From positions 1,551,001 through 1,615,000 of the forward strand of contig NC_007760.1 of NCBI RefSeq assembly GCF_000013385.1: DNA of 64,000 bases, given 5' to 3'. The translations under genes were made by a program, and so were the position numbers. Below the pieces are notes generated by a model. That model was not told the DNA's origin and did no database searches. It saw only the letters and a program-made list of their open reading frames with translations. Source of the stretch: Anaeromyxobacter dehalogenans 2CP-C. Lineage in GTDB: Bacteria > Myxococcota > Myxococcia > Myxococcales > Anaeromyxobacteraceae. Of the stretch, positions 24,223-37,095 are shown piece after piece; within the stretch, counting starts at the first letter, position 1; each line of letters starts with the position of its first letter.

Positions 24223-26286
24223 ATGTCCGGAGGATCAGGGGCCGAGGCGCGCGAGGCGCTCGCGGCCGCGGTGGTGGCGGCGGACGCGGCGGATCCGGGC
24301 TCGCTCGGCGACCTCGGGCGGGCGCTGGCCGCGGCCGCCGCGGCCGGCGCGCTGGAGGGAGCGCTGGCCGGGGAGGTCGGTGCGCTCGGGCGCGCGCTCG
24401 AGGGCGAGGGCGCCGCGGCGGCGCTCGCGCGGCTCTCCGAGCTGCTCGGGGGCGGCGAGTCCGCCCGTCCGGCGCCGGCCGCGCCCGAGCTGCCCGCGGC
24501 CGCGCGCGCGACCCGCGACGCGGACACGCTCGAGCTCATCGCGGACTTCCTGGAGGAGGGGCTCGACGGGCTGGCCCGCGCCGACGAGACGCTCCTCGCC
24601 GTCGAGCGGGAGGGGCCGCACCCGGACCGGACGAACGCGCTGTTCCGCGTCTTCCACACCATCAAGGGCGTGGCCGGCTTCCTGGAGCTCTCCGAGATCG
24701 TCTCGCTCGCGCACACCGCCGAGACCCTGCTCGACCACGTCCGGAGCGGCCGGCTGGCGCTGGCGGGCGAGGCCTTCGACGTGACCTTCGAGGCGACCGC
24801 CGCGCTGCGGAGCCTGCTGGAGCGGCTGCGCCAGGCGGTGGACGCGCGGGCCGACCTCCAGCCCGACGCGCGCGTGCCGGGGCTGGTCGAGCGGATCGCG
24901 GCGGCGAGCGCGGCCGCGGAGGCGGCCGGCGAGGCGGTGGAGGCGGCGGAGGCGGTGAGCGCGCAGGGCAGCGCGCCGGCGGCGCTGCAGCTGGTCCCCG
25001 AGCCCGCAGCCGCGGAGCCCGCGGCCGAGCCCGGACCTCCGGCCGCGCCCGCGGCCGCCTCGCACCCGGTCGGCGGCCAGCTCCGCGAGACCGTGAAGGT
25101 GGACCTGGAGCGGGTGGACTCGATGGTGGAGATGATCGGCGAGCTCATCATCGTCGAGTCGATGGTGGTGCACGCGCCGGAGCTGGCGGGGGTGGCCTCC
25201 CTGCGCCTGCGCAACTCGCTCAACCAGATGACGAAGATCAGCCGGGACCTGCAGAACGTGGCCATGCGGATGCGCATGGTCCCGGTGCGCGGCGCGTTCC
25301 AGAAGATGGGCCGGCTGGTCCGCGACCTCTCGCGCCGGACCGGCAAGGAGGTGGTGCTCGAGACCTCCGGCGAGGACACCGAGATGGACCGCAGCATGGT
25401 CGAGCGCATCGAGGACCCGCTCGTCCACCTGGTGCGGAACGCGCTCGACCACGGCATCGAGCCCGAGGCGGAGCGCCTCGCCGCGGGCAAGCCGGCCCGC
25501 TCCACCCTGCGCCTCTCGGCGTACCACGAGGGCGGCTCGATCGTGGTGGAGCTGAGGGACGACGGGCGCGGGCTGCAGCGCGAGCGGATCCTGCGCAAGG
25601 CCCGGGAGCGCGGGCTGGTGGGCGACGGGCAGGAGCTGTCCGACGCCGAGGTCCACGCGCTGGTCTTCCTCCCCGGCTTCTCCACCGCCGCCAGCGTCAC
25701 CGAGATCTCCGGCCGCGGCGTGGGCATGGACGTGGTGAAGCGCAACGTGGAGGGGATGCGCGGCCGGGTGACGGTGGGCTCGCAGCCGGGCGCGGGGACC
25801 ACCTTCCGCCTGGTGCTCCCGCTCACCCTCGCCATCATCGACGGCATGCTCGTCTCCTGCGGCGGCGAGACCTACATCCTGCCCAGCCTCTCCATCGTCG
25901 AGTCGCTGCGGCCCACCGAGCAGATGATCCGGCGCGCCGCCGGCCGCGGCGAGGTGATCGACGTCCGGGGCGAGATCCTGCCGCTCCTGCGCCTGCACCG
26001 GCTGCTCGGCGCCCGCGAGACCGCGGCCGCGGCGGACGACCTGCGGGTGGTGGTGGTGGAAGGGCTGGGGCGCAAGGCCGGGCTGGTGGTGGACGACGTG
26101 ATCACCCAGCAGCAGGTGGTGATCAAGCCGCTCGGGAGCGGGATCGGCGACACCGACTTCCTCTCCGGCGCGGCCATCCTGTCGGACGGCAGGGTGGGGC
26201 TCATCCTGAACGTGGACCGGCTGGCGGGCCTCGCGTCGCGCGACGCGGCGGCCGGGCGCGGCGCGCGGCGCGCGGCGGGGGCCTAG
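24223..26286 (+). CDS. cheA: Chemotaxis histidine kinase CheA, system 1
   Basis: Soluble sensor kinase of the chemoreceptor array, 687 aa. After an unusual Ala-rich N-terminal segment of about 95 residues comes the Hpt domain (P1), with phospho-His in RVFHTIKGVAGFLELSEI. No P2 domain is apparent; an Ala/Pro linker (about 225-285) follows. The dimerisation domain is VDLERVDSMVEMIGELIIVE. The ATPase has HLVRNALDHGIEPEAER (N box), DDGRGL (G1) and [11 protein letters not shown] (G2). A CheW-like C-terminus completes the protein. GGAGG precedes the ATG. cheR1 overlaps its stop codon by one base. Confidence 0.95.
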   Translation: MSGGSGAEAREALAAAVVAADAADPGSLGDLGRALAAAAAAGALEGALAGEVGALGRALEGEGAAAALARLSELLGGGESARPAPAAPELPAAARATRDADTLELIADFLEEGLDGLARADETLLAVEREGPHPDRTNALFRVFHTIKGVAGFLELSEIVSLAHTAETLLDHVRSGRLALAGEAFDVTFEATAALRSLLERLRQAVDARADLQPDARVPGLVERIAAASAAAEAAGEAVEAAEAVSAQGSAPAALQLVPEPAAAEPAAEPGPPAAPAAASHPVGGQLRETVKVDLERVDSMVEMIGELIIVESMVVHAPELAGVASLRLRNSLNQMTKISRDLQNVAMRMRMVPVRGAFQKMGRLVRDLSRRTGKEVVLETSGEDTEMDRSMVERIEDPLVHLVRNALDHGIEPEAERLAAGKPARSTLRLSAYHEGGSIVVELRDDGRGLQRERILRKARERGLVGDGQELSDAEVHALVFLPGFSTAASVTEISGRGVGMDVVKRNVEGMRGRVTVGSQPGAGTTFRLVLPLTLAIIDGMLVSCGGETYILPSLSIVESLRPTEQMIRRAAGRGEVIDVRGEILPLLRLHRLLGARETAAAADDLRVVVVEGLGRKAGLVVDDVITQQQVVIKPLGSGIGDTDFLSGAAILSDGRVGLILNVDRLAGLASRDAAAGRGARRAAGA

Positions 26287-27092
26287 TGGACCTGGAGACG
26301 TACCAGGCGTTCCAGCGCATCGCCCACGAGCGGGCCGGGATCTTCCTGCGCCCGGGGAAGTCGGCGCTGGTGCAGGCGCGCCTGGCGCGGCGGCTGCGCG
26401 AGCTCGGGCTCGGCTCGGAGCGCGACTACCTCGAGCGCCTGCGCCGCGACGCGGGCGACGAGCTGGTGCGCTTCCTCGACGCCATCTCCACCAACTTCAC
26501 CCAGTTCTTCCGCGAGCCGGATCACTTCGAGACCCTGGTGCAGTGGGTGCGGGTCGCCCGCCGGGCCGGTCAGCGGCGCTTCCGGGTGTGGTGCGCGGGC
26601 TGCTCGTCCGGCGAGGAGCCCTACACCGCCGCGATGGTGCTCGAGCCCGAGCTGGAGGGCTGCGACTGGCGCATCCTCGCGACCGACCTGTCCACCCGCG
26701 TGCTGGCGCGCGCGGCCGAGGCGGCCTACCTCGACGACGAGGTCGCCGCCATCCCCGCGCCGCTGCGGGCCCGCTGCCTCGCGGCGCGGCCCGGGCCCGG
26801 GGGCGCCACGCTCCACGAGGTCGTGCCGCGCCTGCGCGAGCGGGTGGTGCTCCGCCGCCTCAACCTGGCGGAGCACCCGTACCCGATGCAGGGGCCGCTC
26901 GACGCGGTCTTCTGCCGGAACGTGATGATCTACTTCGACCGGCCCATGCGCGCCGGGCTGGTCGAGGAGATCGAGCGGCTGCTGCGCCCGGGCGCGCCGC
27001 TGTTCGTCGGCCACTCGGAGACGCTGGCCGGGCTCGCCACGCGGCTGCGCAGCGAGCGCCCCTCGGTGTACCGGATGCCGGAGGCCGGGTGA
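26286..27092 (+). CDS. cheR: Chemoreceptor methyltransferase CheR, system 1
   Basis: SAM-dependent glutamate methyltransferase acting on receptors, 268 aa. The N-terminal helical domain (YQAFQRIAHERAGIFLRPGK) is followed by STNFTQFFREPDHFETL. The SAM site is FRVWCAGCSSGEEPYTAAMV. VFCRNVMIYFDRPMRAGLVE and LFVGHSETLAGL are canonical. GTG start overlapping the cheA1 TAG by one base (TAGTG). Partner demethylase and deamidase genes, cheB1 and cheD, are adjacent. Confidence 0.96.
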   Translation: MDLETYQAFQRIAHERAGIFLRPGKSALVQARLARRLRELGLGSERDYLERLRRDAGDELVRFLDAISTNFTQFFREPDHFETLVQWVRVARRAGQRRFRVWCAGCSSGEEPYTAAMVLEPELEGCDWRILATDLSTRVLARAAEAAYLDDEVAAIPAPLRARCLAARPGPGGATLHEVVPRLRERVVLRRLNLAEHPYPMQGPLDAVFCRNVMIYFDRPMRAGLVEEIERLLRPGAPLFVGHSETLAGLATRLRSERPSVYRMPEAG

Positions 27093-27568
27093 GCCTCGTC
27101 ACCGTGGGCATCGGCGATCTGGCGGTGACCGGCGATCCCCGCGCGGTGATCGTCACCCACGGCCTGGGCTCCTGCATCGCGCTCGTGGCCTGGGATCCGG
27201 GCCTGCGCGTGGGCGGCATGCTGCACTTCCAGCTGCCCGCCTCCGCGCTCTCCCCCGAGCGCGCCCTCGACGCGCCCGGCACGTTCGCCGACACCGGGAT
27301 CCCGCTGCTGTTCCACCGCCTGTACGCCCGCGGCTGCCGGAAGGAGGCGCTGGTGGTGAAGGCGGCCGGGGGCGGGAGCTTCAACGACCGCGGCGGCGCG
27401 TTCGACATCGGCCGCCGGAACCACGCCGCGATGTGGCGCATCCTGCGGCACGCGCGGGTGGCGGTCGTCGCCGAGGACGTGGGCGGCTCCCGCTCGCGGA
27501 CGGTGCGGCTGTTCCTGGACTCGGGCCGGGTCACGGTCCAGTCGGGCGACCAGGTCGCGCCGCTCTGA
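27089..27568 (+). CDS. cheD: Receptor deamidase CheD
   Basis: Glutamine deamidase that matures receptor methylation sites and, where CheC/CheX proteins exist, is often their partner; 159 aa. The active-site region reads VTHGLGSCIALVAWDP (Thr, His and the nucleophilic Cys) followed by VGGMLHFQLPAS with the catalytic His. VVKAAGGGSFNDRGGAFDIG and RNHAAMWRILRHARVAVVAE are the other family blocks. GTG start overlapping the cheR1 stop codon (GTGA). It converges on cheB1 with only 6 bases between the stop codons. Confidence 0.95.
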   Translation: MSLVTVGIGDLAVTGDPRAVIVTHGLGSCIALVAWDPGLRVGGMLHFQLPASALSPERALDAPGTFADTGIPLLFHRLYARGCRKEALVVKAAGGGSFNDRGGAFDIGRRNHAAMWRILRHARVAVVAEDVGGSRSRTVRLFLDSGRVTVQSGDQVAPL

Positions 27569-27574
27569 CCCGCG

Positions 27575-31952
<4,378 letters not shown>

Positions 31953-32029
31953 GTGCGCTCCTCCCGGTCTCGTCTCGCGGCGTCGCGCCGCGCCGCGGTC
32001 CTGGCGCCGCGAGCTCCGCGCCGGGGCAG

Positions 32030-32045
32030 AGCACCGGGCGTGCCA
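32030..32045 (-). promoter_or_regulatory. Sigma-54-like promoter for cheW1-receptor-cheB1
   Basis: Minus-strand TGGCACGCCCGGTGCT: perfect -24 TGGCACG, -12 GTGCT with one mismatch, GG-N10-GC spacing. It mirrors the element at 32455-32470 facing system 2. Confidence 0.62.
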
Positions 32046-32454
32046 GCCGCGCGCGCGCCGCGGGCGCGCGCCACGGAACCGGCGCGCCCGCCCGGAGCCG
32101 CGCCGGGCGCGGGCGCCGGGGCCGCCTCCGCGTCAGGAACGCGGCGCGCGCGGCGCCAGCCGGCGCCTGCGCCGGGGGTGGCGACGCACCCGAGTCGCGC
32201 GGCCTGCCCCGGCGAGCGCCGCGCCCGTCGCTGGGGCCCGTTCCACTCCGGGGTGCGTTTCACCGCGCGCGCGAGGTGCCCGCCGGATCCCCGCGCTGGC
32301 GGCGGTTCCCGCCCCGGCGCCGCGAGCGAGGCGGGCGGGTCGGCGCGCACCGTGGTGGTGAACCATGGGTGAAGGCGGCGCCAGCGCGCGCCGGCGACGG
32401 CCGCGCGCGACGCCGTGCGGGTTCGGCGCGCGGGCCGGGCGCCGGCACGGGCGG

Positions 32455-32470
32455 TGGCACGGGCGGTGCT
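32455..32470 (+). promoter_or_regulatory. Sigma-54-like promoter for chemotaxis system 2
   Basis: Plus-strand TGGCACGGGCGGTGCT: perfect -24 TGGCACG and -12 GTGCT, GG-N10-GC spacing. Predicted transcript start is about 70 bases before the ATG at 32551. A direct repeat of GGCACGGGCGGT immediately upstream duplicates the -24 half. Confidence 0.62.
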
Positions 32471-32550
32471 GAGCGGGGTGCCCGGATTCCCCGGCCGGTG
32501 CCGGGGCGGCGCGCCGCCGTGATCCCGGCGCGTGGAGGATGAGCGAGCGC

Positions 32551-34350
32551 ATGGAAGCCGTTCCGTCCGGACCGGCGCCGGAGGCCCCGGCGGCACTGCT
32601 CGAGGCGACGCGCGCGCAGCTGCGCGGCGTGGCCGAGCGCCTGTCGGCGTTCCTCCATGGCTCGGAGGACGTGTTCCTCGAGGCCGGCCAGCGCCTCGGA
32701 GCGCTGGCGGGGCGGGCCCGCGGGATGGTGGACGCGGCGCGCCGCGCGGCCGGGCCGGGCGACGCCGAGGACGGCGCCGACCCGGGGGCGGTGCTGGCGC
32801 CGGCGCTCGAGCGCCTCGCGTCGTACCTGGGCGACAGCCGGGCCGGCGCCGCGCGCCAGCGCGAGGCGCTGGAGCGGGTGGGGGGGCGCGCCGACGCGCT
32901 CGCCGCGGCGGGCGGCGCGCTCGCCGACGTGCCGCGCACCCTGCGGGCGCTGGGGGTGAGCACGCGGATCGAGAACTGCCGGGCGGAGGTCCCGAACGCG
33001 GGCGTGGAGACGGTCGCGTCCGACGTGCGCCGGCTGGCCGACGACGTCGAGGCGCGCTTCGCGGCCATGGTCGCGCGCGCCGGCGAGCTCGCCCGGGCGG
33101 TGGCGGCGGCCCGCGGCGCGGCCGAGGCGTTCGCCGGGCGCGAGCGGGCCTGGTCGGACCGGATGCTGGCCGACACGCAGCAGGCGCTCGCGGCGCTGCG
33201 GGCGCTCGCCGCGGCGCAGGCCGGGGTGGTCGCCGGCGCGGCGGACGCGTCCGCCGGGATCGCGGCCAGCGCGTCCAGCGTGGTGGTGGGCCTGCAGGGG
33301 CACGACGCCACCCGCCAGATCCTGGAGCACGCGGCGGAGGCCCTGCGCGCCTTCGACGCAGAGGCCGGCGGCGGCAGGGCGGGCGAGGCCCCCGACGCGC
33401 CGGCCTGGCTCGCCGAGGCGGCGGGGGTGTGCCGGCTCGCCGGCGCGCAGCTGGGCGGGGCGCGGGCGCGGCTGCTGGAGGCGCTCGAGGCCATCCGCGG
33501 GAGCCTGGGCGCCATGGCGTCGCGCGCCGATGCGCTCGGCCGCGACCTGGGGCTGGTCGCGGGCGACGGCGTCGAGGGCTCGCCGGTCGCGCGGGTGGAG
33601 CGCGGGGTGGGCGCAGCGACGCTCACCCTGGCCGAGCACCTCGCGCAGGCGCGCGCCGGCGCGGAGTCGGCGCGGCGGGTCGCCGAGGCGGTGGGCGGGA
33701 TCGCCGAGCAGGTCCGCGCGACGCGGGCCATCGGACACGCGGTGAAGATCATCGCGCTGAACGCGCTGGTGGAGACGGAGCGGGCGGGCGTCGGCGGGCG
33801 GGTGCTGGCGGTGCTCGCGCGCGAGATCCAGCTGCTGGCGGCGGAGGTGGTGCGGCGCACCGACGAGGTGTCCGCCTCGCTCGGGGCGATCACCTCGGCC
33901 GCCGCGGCGCTCGAGGTGGACCGCTCGGCCGCGGCCGCCACCGAGGGCGAGGCGCTCTCGGCGGCGCTGGGCGCGCTCGTCGCCCGGCTGGGCGCGCGCC
34001 ACCTCGCGCTCGCGGCCGGCACCCGGCGGCTGCGCGAGGACGGCGCGGCGCTGCGGCGCGAGGTGGACGAGGTGGCGGCGCGGCTGGCGCGGCAGCTCGA
34101 GCTGGCGCGCGGGCTGGACGCGCTCGAGCGCGAGCTGGCGAGCGCCGGCGCGCGCGCGGCGGCGGGGGCGGGCGCGGCGGCCCCGGCGGCGCGGGCGGCC
34201 GGGCGGGCCGCGCTGGAGCGCTACACGATGTCGTCGGAGCGCGACGTCCACGCGCGCGTGACGGGCGAGGGCGCGATCGCGCCGGCGGCGGCGCGCGGCG
34301 GGGCGCCCTCGGCCGGCCAGGACCTGGGCGCCAACGTCGAGCTGTTCTGA
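32551..34350 (+). CDS. Soluble degenerate receptor with a CheZ-like DxTxQ motif
   Basis: A cytoplasmic, nearly all-helical protein of about 599 aa with no membrane segment and no HAMP. The numbers given here count from an in-frame ATG at 32539. Two receptor-tip-like segments occur: VPRTLRALGVSTRIENCRAE (131-150) and KIIALNALVETERAG (403-417) followed by a REIQLLAAEVVRRT helix. Between them VVVGLQGHDATRQILEHAAE carries Asp256 and Gln260 in D-x-T-x-Q spacing, as in the CheZ catalytic helix. The C-terminus ends DLGANVELF. ATG 32551 is chosen because GGAGG abuts 32539 with no spacer, but 12 bases is also not ideal. It heads system 2, before STAS and CheY. Function as a CheY-P phosphatase/scaffold is inferred. 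Confidence 0.7.
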   Translation: MEAVPSGPAPEAPAALLEATRAQLRGVAERLSAFLHGSEDVFLEAGQRLGALAGRARGMVDAARRAAGPGDAEDGADPGAVLAPALERLASYLGDSRAGAARQREALERVGGRADALAAAGGALADVPRTLRALGVSTRIENCRAEVPNAGVETVASDVRRLADDVEARFAAMVARAGELARAVAAARGAAEAFAGRERAWSDRMLADTQQALAALRALAAAQAGVVAGAADASAGIAASASSVVVGLQGHDATRQILEHAAEALRAFDAEAGGGRAGEAPDAPAWLAEAAGVCRLAGAQLGGARARLLEALEAIRGSLGAMASRADALGRDLGLVAGDGVEGSPVARVERGVGAATLTLAEHLAQARAGAESARRVAEAVGGIAEQVRATRAIGHAVKIIALNALVETERAGVGGRVLAVLAREIQLLAAEVVRRTDEVSASLGAITSAAAALEVDRSAAAATEGEALSAALGALVARLGARHLALAAGTRRLREDGAALRREVDEVAARLARQLELARGLDALERELASAGARAAAGAGAAAPAARAAGRAALERYTMSSERDVHARVTGEGAIAPAAARGGAPSAGQDLGANVELF

Positions 34351-34367
34351 GGTTCGGGAGGAGCGGG

Positions 34368-34661
34368 ATGCGGATCGAGCTGCCGGAGGACGTGACCATC
34401 GCGCGGGCGGAGGCGCTGCGGGCGCTGCTGCTCGAGGCGATCGGGCGCGGGGAGGAGCTCGTGGTGGGCGCCGGGGCGGTCGCGTCGGTGGACGCGGCGG
34501 GGCTGCAGGTGCTGTGCGCGGCCGCTCGCAGCGCTGCGGCGCTCGGGGTGCGGCTCGCGCTGGACGCGCGCAGCGACGCGCTCGCGGCCGCGGTGGCGCG
34601 GTGCGGGCTCGAGCGCGCGCCCGGGGGATGCTGGCTGGCCGCGGAGGGCCGAGATGCCTAG
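34368..34661 (+). CDS. STAS-domain protein lacking the phosphorylatable serine
   Basis: A 97-aa single STAS domain (anti-sigma-factor antagonist fold). Features: MRIELPEDVTIARAEALRAL as the first strand and helix, then ASVDAAGLQVLCAAARSAAA, where SpoIIAA-type proteins have D-S-S-G-L. Both serines are alanine here, so regulation by phosphorylation is unlikely. GGGAGG precedes the ATG. Its 3' end overlaps cheY by 8 bases. STAS genes recur beside cheY and cheA in chemotaxis operons of this type, but their role is not established. Confidence 0.85.
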   Translation: MRIELPEDVTIARAEALRALLLEAIGRGEELVVGAGAVASVDAAGLQVLCAAARSAAALGVRLALDARSDALAAAVARCGLERAPGGCWLAAEGRDA

Positions 34662-35022
34662 GTGCGTGCTGGTGGTGGACGACTCGGCGAGCGTGCGGCT
34701 CGCGGAGCGGGTGGTGCTCACCGGGGCGGGGTACGAGGTGCTCGAGGCGGTGGACGGGCAGGACGCGCTCGCGAAGCTCGCGGCGCGCCCGGTGCAGCTC
34801 GTGCTCACCGATCTGAACATGCCCAACCTCGACGGCGTCGGGCTCATCCGCGCCGTCCGCGCCGACCCCGCGCACCGGCTGACGCCGGTGGTGATGGTGA
34901 CCACCGAGTCGGAGCAGGCGCGCAAGCAGGAGGGCAAGGCGGCCGGCGCCACCGGGTGGATCGTGAAGCCGTTCAGCCCCGAGCAGCTCCTCGCCGTGGC
35001 CGCGCGCCTGCTGGGCGCCTGA
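34654..35022 (+). CDS. cheY: Response regulator CheY
   Basis: Single-domain receiver, 122 aa, the only stand-alone CheY in the window. Acid pocket VVDDSAS, phospho-acceptor Asp in LVLTDLNMPNLDGVGL, Thr in VVMVTTESEQ, Lys in WIVKPFSPEQ. The T-T-E-S-E-x-x-x-K-x-E-G-K-x-A-G-A-T-G-W segment is typical of chemotaxis CheY proteins in CheA-CheY-STAS operons. Start overlaps the STAS gene. Possible targets are FliM (19600-20616) and the phosphatase candidate upstream. Confidence 0.96.
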   Translation: MPRCVLVVDDSASVRLAERVVLTGAGYEVLEAVDGQDALAKLAARPVQLVLTDLNMPNLDGVGLIRAVRADPAHRLTPVVMVTTESEQARKQEGKAAGATGWIVKPFSPEQLLAVAARLLGA

Positions 35023-35032
35023 GGAGGACGGG

Positions 35033-37009
35033 ATGCGCTCCCTGGAGCAGCTGGCGGCGAGCTACCGCGAGGAGGCCGGCGAGCGGGTGGCCGAGCTGGA
35101 GGTCACCCTGCTCGAGCTGGAGCGGGCGCCGGACGACGCCGAGCTGGTCTCGCGCGCCTTCCGCGCGCTGCACACCATCAAGGGCTCGGGCGCGATGTTC
35201 GGCTTCGACGAGGTGGCGGCGTTCACCCACGAGCTGGAGAGCGTGTTCGAGCACGTCCGCGGCGGGCGGCTGCCCGTCACGCGCGAGCTGATCGGGCTCG
35301 CGCTCGCCGGCAAGGACCTGGTTCGGGCGATGCTGGACGGCGAGGCCGGCCCGGACGCGCGCGAGCGCGACCGGCTCGTGGCGGCGTACCGGAAGCTCGC
35401 GCCGGACGCGCCCGCCGGGGCGCCGGCGGAGCGCGATCGCGGCGACGCCGGGGGCACCCCGGCCGGCCACGCCGGCGCGGCCCCGCGCACCTGGCGCATC
35501 GCGTTCGAGCCGAACCTCGACCTGTTCGAGAACGGCACCAATCCGCTCGGGCTGCTGGACGAGCTGGCGACGCTCGGCCGGTGCGTGGTGGTGGCGCGGA
35601 CGGACGCCGTCCCGCCGCTGGAGGAGCTCGCGCCGGAGCGGTGCCACCTGGCCTGGGCGGTGACGCTGACGACGGATCGCGGCGAGGACGCCATCCGCGA
35701 CGTCTTCGCGTTCGTCGAGGACCGCTGCACGCTGCGCGTCGAGGCGGTCACCGACGCGGAGGCGGTGCTCGCCGCGCCCGCCCCGGGCCCCGCGGCCGGG
35801 GCCGGGGAGGTCCCGCGCTCCGCCGGCGGCGCGGCCCGGCCGCCGGAGGCGGCGGCCTCCAGCGTGCGCGTCGCGGCGGCCAAGCTCGACCACCTGGTGG
35901 ATCTGGTGGGCGAGCTGGTGACCGCGCAGTCCCGGCTGGCGCGGATCGCCGCGCAGGCGGAGGACGCGGACCTGGCGGCCGTGTCGGAGGGGCTGGAGCG
36001 GCTCACCGCCGACCTGCGCGACACCGCGCTCGACCTGCGGATGGTGCCCATCGGCTCGGCGTTCGGACGCCTGCGGCGGGTGGCGCGCGACCTCGCGGCC
36101 GACCTCGGGAAGGAGATCGACCTCGTGACGGAGGGCGCCGAGACGGAGCTCGACAAGACGGTCATCGAGCGGCTCTCGGACCCGCTCGTGCACGTGATCC
36201 GGAACGCCTGCGATCACGGCATCGAGGCGCCCGAGGCCCGGCGCGCGGCCGGCAAGCCGCCGCGCGGCACCATCTCGCTCTCGGCCCGCCAGGCGGGCGG
36301 CAGCGTGGTCGTGGAGGTCCGCGACGACGGCGCCGGCATCGACCCGGCGGCGGTGCGCGCCCGGGCCGAGGCCCGCGGCCTGCTGCAGCCGGGCGCGCGC
36401 GTGGGGGAGGCCGACCTGCTCAACCTGGTGTTCCAGCCCGGGTTCTCCACGGCGCGGACCGTCACCAGCGTCTCCGGGCGCGGCGTGGGCATGGACGTCG
36501 TGAAGCGCTCGGTCGAGGCGCTCCGCGGCACCGTCGCCCTGGAGAGCGCGCCGGGCGCGGGGACGGCGCTGCGCATCGAGCTGCCGCTCACGCTCGCCAT
36601 CATCGAGGGGCTGCTGGTGGAGGTGGGCGGCGGCAGCTACGTGCTGCCGCTCGCGGCGGTGGAGGAGTGCGTGGGGCTCACCGCCGCGGAGGTCGAGGCC
36701 GCGCGCGGGGCGCACCTCGCGCCGGTGCGGGGCGAGCTCGTCCCGTACCTCCGGCTCCGGGAGGTGTTCGAGGTGCGGGGCGCGCGGCCGGAGCACGAGC
36801 AGATCGCGATCGTGCGGACCGAGGCGGGGCGCTGCGGCCTGGCGGTGGACCAGGTCGCCGGCCAGCTCCAGGCGGTGGTCAAGTCGATGGGGCAGATGTT
36901 CCGCGGCGTGAAGGGGCTCTCGGGCGCGACCATCCTCGGCGACGGGAGCGTCGCGCCCATCCTGGACGTCGGGGCGCTGTTGAAGGAGCACGCGGCCCGC
37001 GCCGCGTGA
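35033..37009 (+). CDS. cheA: Chemotaxis histidine kinase CheA, system 2
   Basis: Histidine kinase, 658 aa. P1 has [20 protein letters not shown] with the phospho-His. A P2-like module covers about 160-245 ([36 protein letters not shown]), absent from CheA1. Dimerisation starts at [20 protein letters not shown]. The ATPase has [24 protein letters not shown] and [11 protein letters not shown]. The CheW-like domain has [26 protein letters not shown] precedes the ATG, 10 bases after the cheY stop codon. Confidence 0.96.
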   Translation: MRSLEQLAASYREEAGERVAELEVTLLELERAPDDAELVSRAFRALHTIKGSGAMFGFDEVAAFTHELESVFEHVRGGRLPVTRELIGLALAGKDLVRAMLDGEAGPDARERDRLVAAYRKLAPDAPAGAPAERDRGDAGGTPAGHAGAAPRTWRIAFEPNLDLFENGTNPLGLLDELATLGRCVVVARTDAVPPLEELAPERCHLAWAVTLTTDRGEDAIRDVFAFVEDRCTLRVEAVTDAEAVLAAPAPGPAAGAGEVPRSAGGAARPPEAAASSVRVAAAKLDHLVDLVGELVTAQSRLARIAAQAEDADLAAVSEGLERLTADLRDTALDLRMVPIGSAFGRLRRVARDLAADLGKEIDLVTEGAETELDKTVIERLSDPLVHVIRNACDHGIEAPEARRAAGKPPRGTISLSARQAGGSVVVEVRDDGAGIDPAAVRARAEARGLLQPGARVGEADLLNLVFQPGFSTARTVTSVSGRGVGMDVVKRSVEALRGTVALESAPGAGTALRIELPLTLAIIEGLLVEVGGGSYVLPLAAVEECVGLTAAEVEAARGAHLAPVRGELVPYLRLREVFEVRGARPEHEQIAIVRTEAGRCGLAVDQVAGQLQAVVKSMGQMFRGVKGLSGATILGDGSVAPILDVGALLKEHAARAA

Positions 37010-37030
37010 GGCGAAGTCCAACGGCACGAC

Positions 37031-37053
37031 GCCGGCCCCTCCGGTGGGCCGGC
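37031..37053 (+). terminator. 8-bp hairpin after cheA2
   Basis: Arms 37031-37038 and 37046-37053 are exact complements with a 7-nt loop, 21 bases after the cheA2 stop codon. A second hairpin (37064-37070 with 37075-37081) follows just before the receptor ribosome site. Neither has a T-run. They may attenuate or process the transcript between cheA2 and the receptor gene. Confidence 0.4.
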
Positions 37054-37095
37054 GGACACCGCGCCGCGCGTCCTCGCGCGGTGCACGGAGAACGC

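Larger units (their letters stand above)
31953..32550. other. Divergent intergenic region between the two chemotaxis systems
   Basis: About 600 bases with no gene I can support; short open frames here are compositional. It contains two outward-facing sigma-54-like elements of almost identical sequence (32030-32045 minus, 32455-32470 plus). The second overlaps a 12-base direct repeat GGCACGGGCGGT (32444-32455 and 32456-32467). Both chemotaxis systems could share activator sites located between the two elements. Confidence 0.6.
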
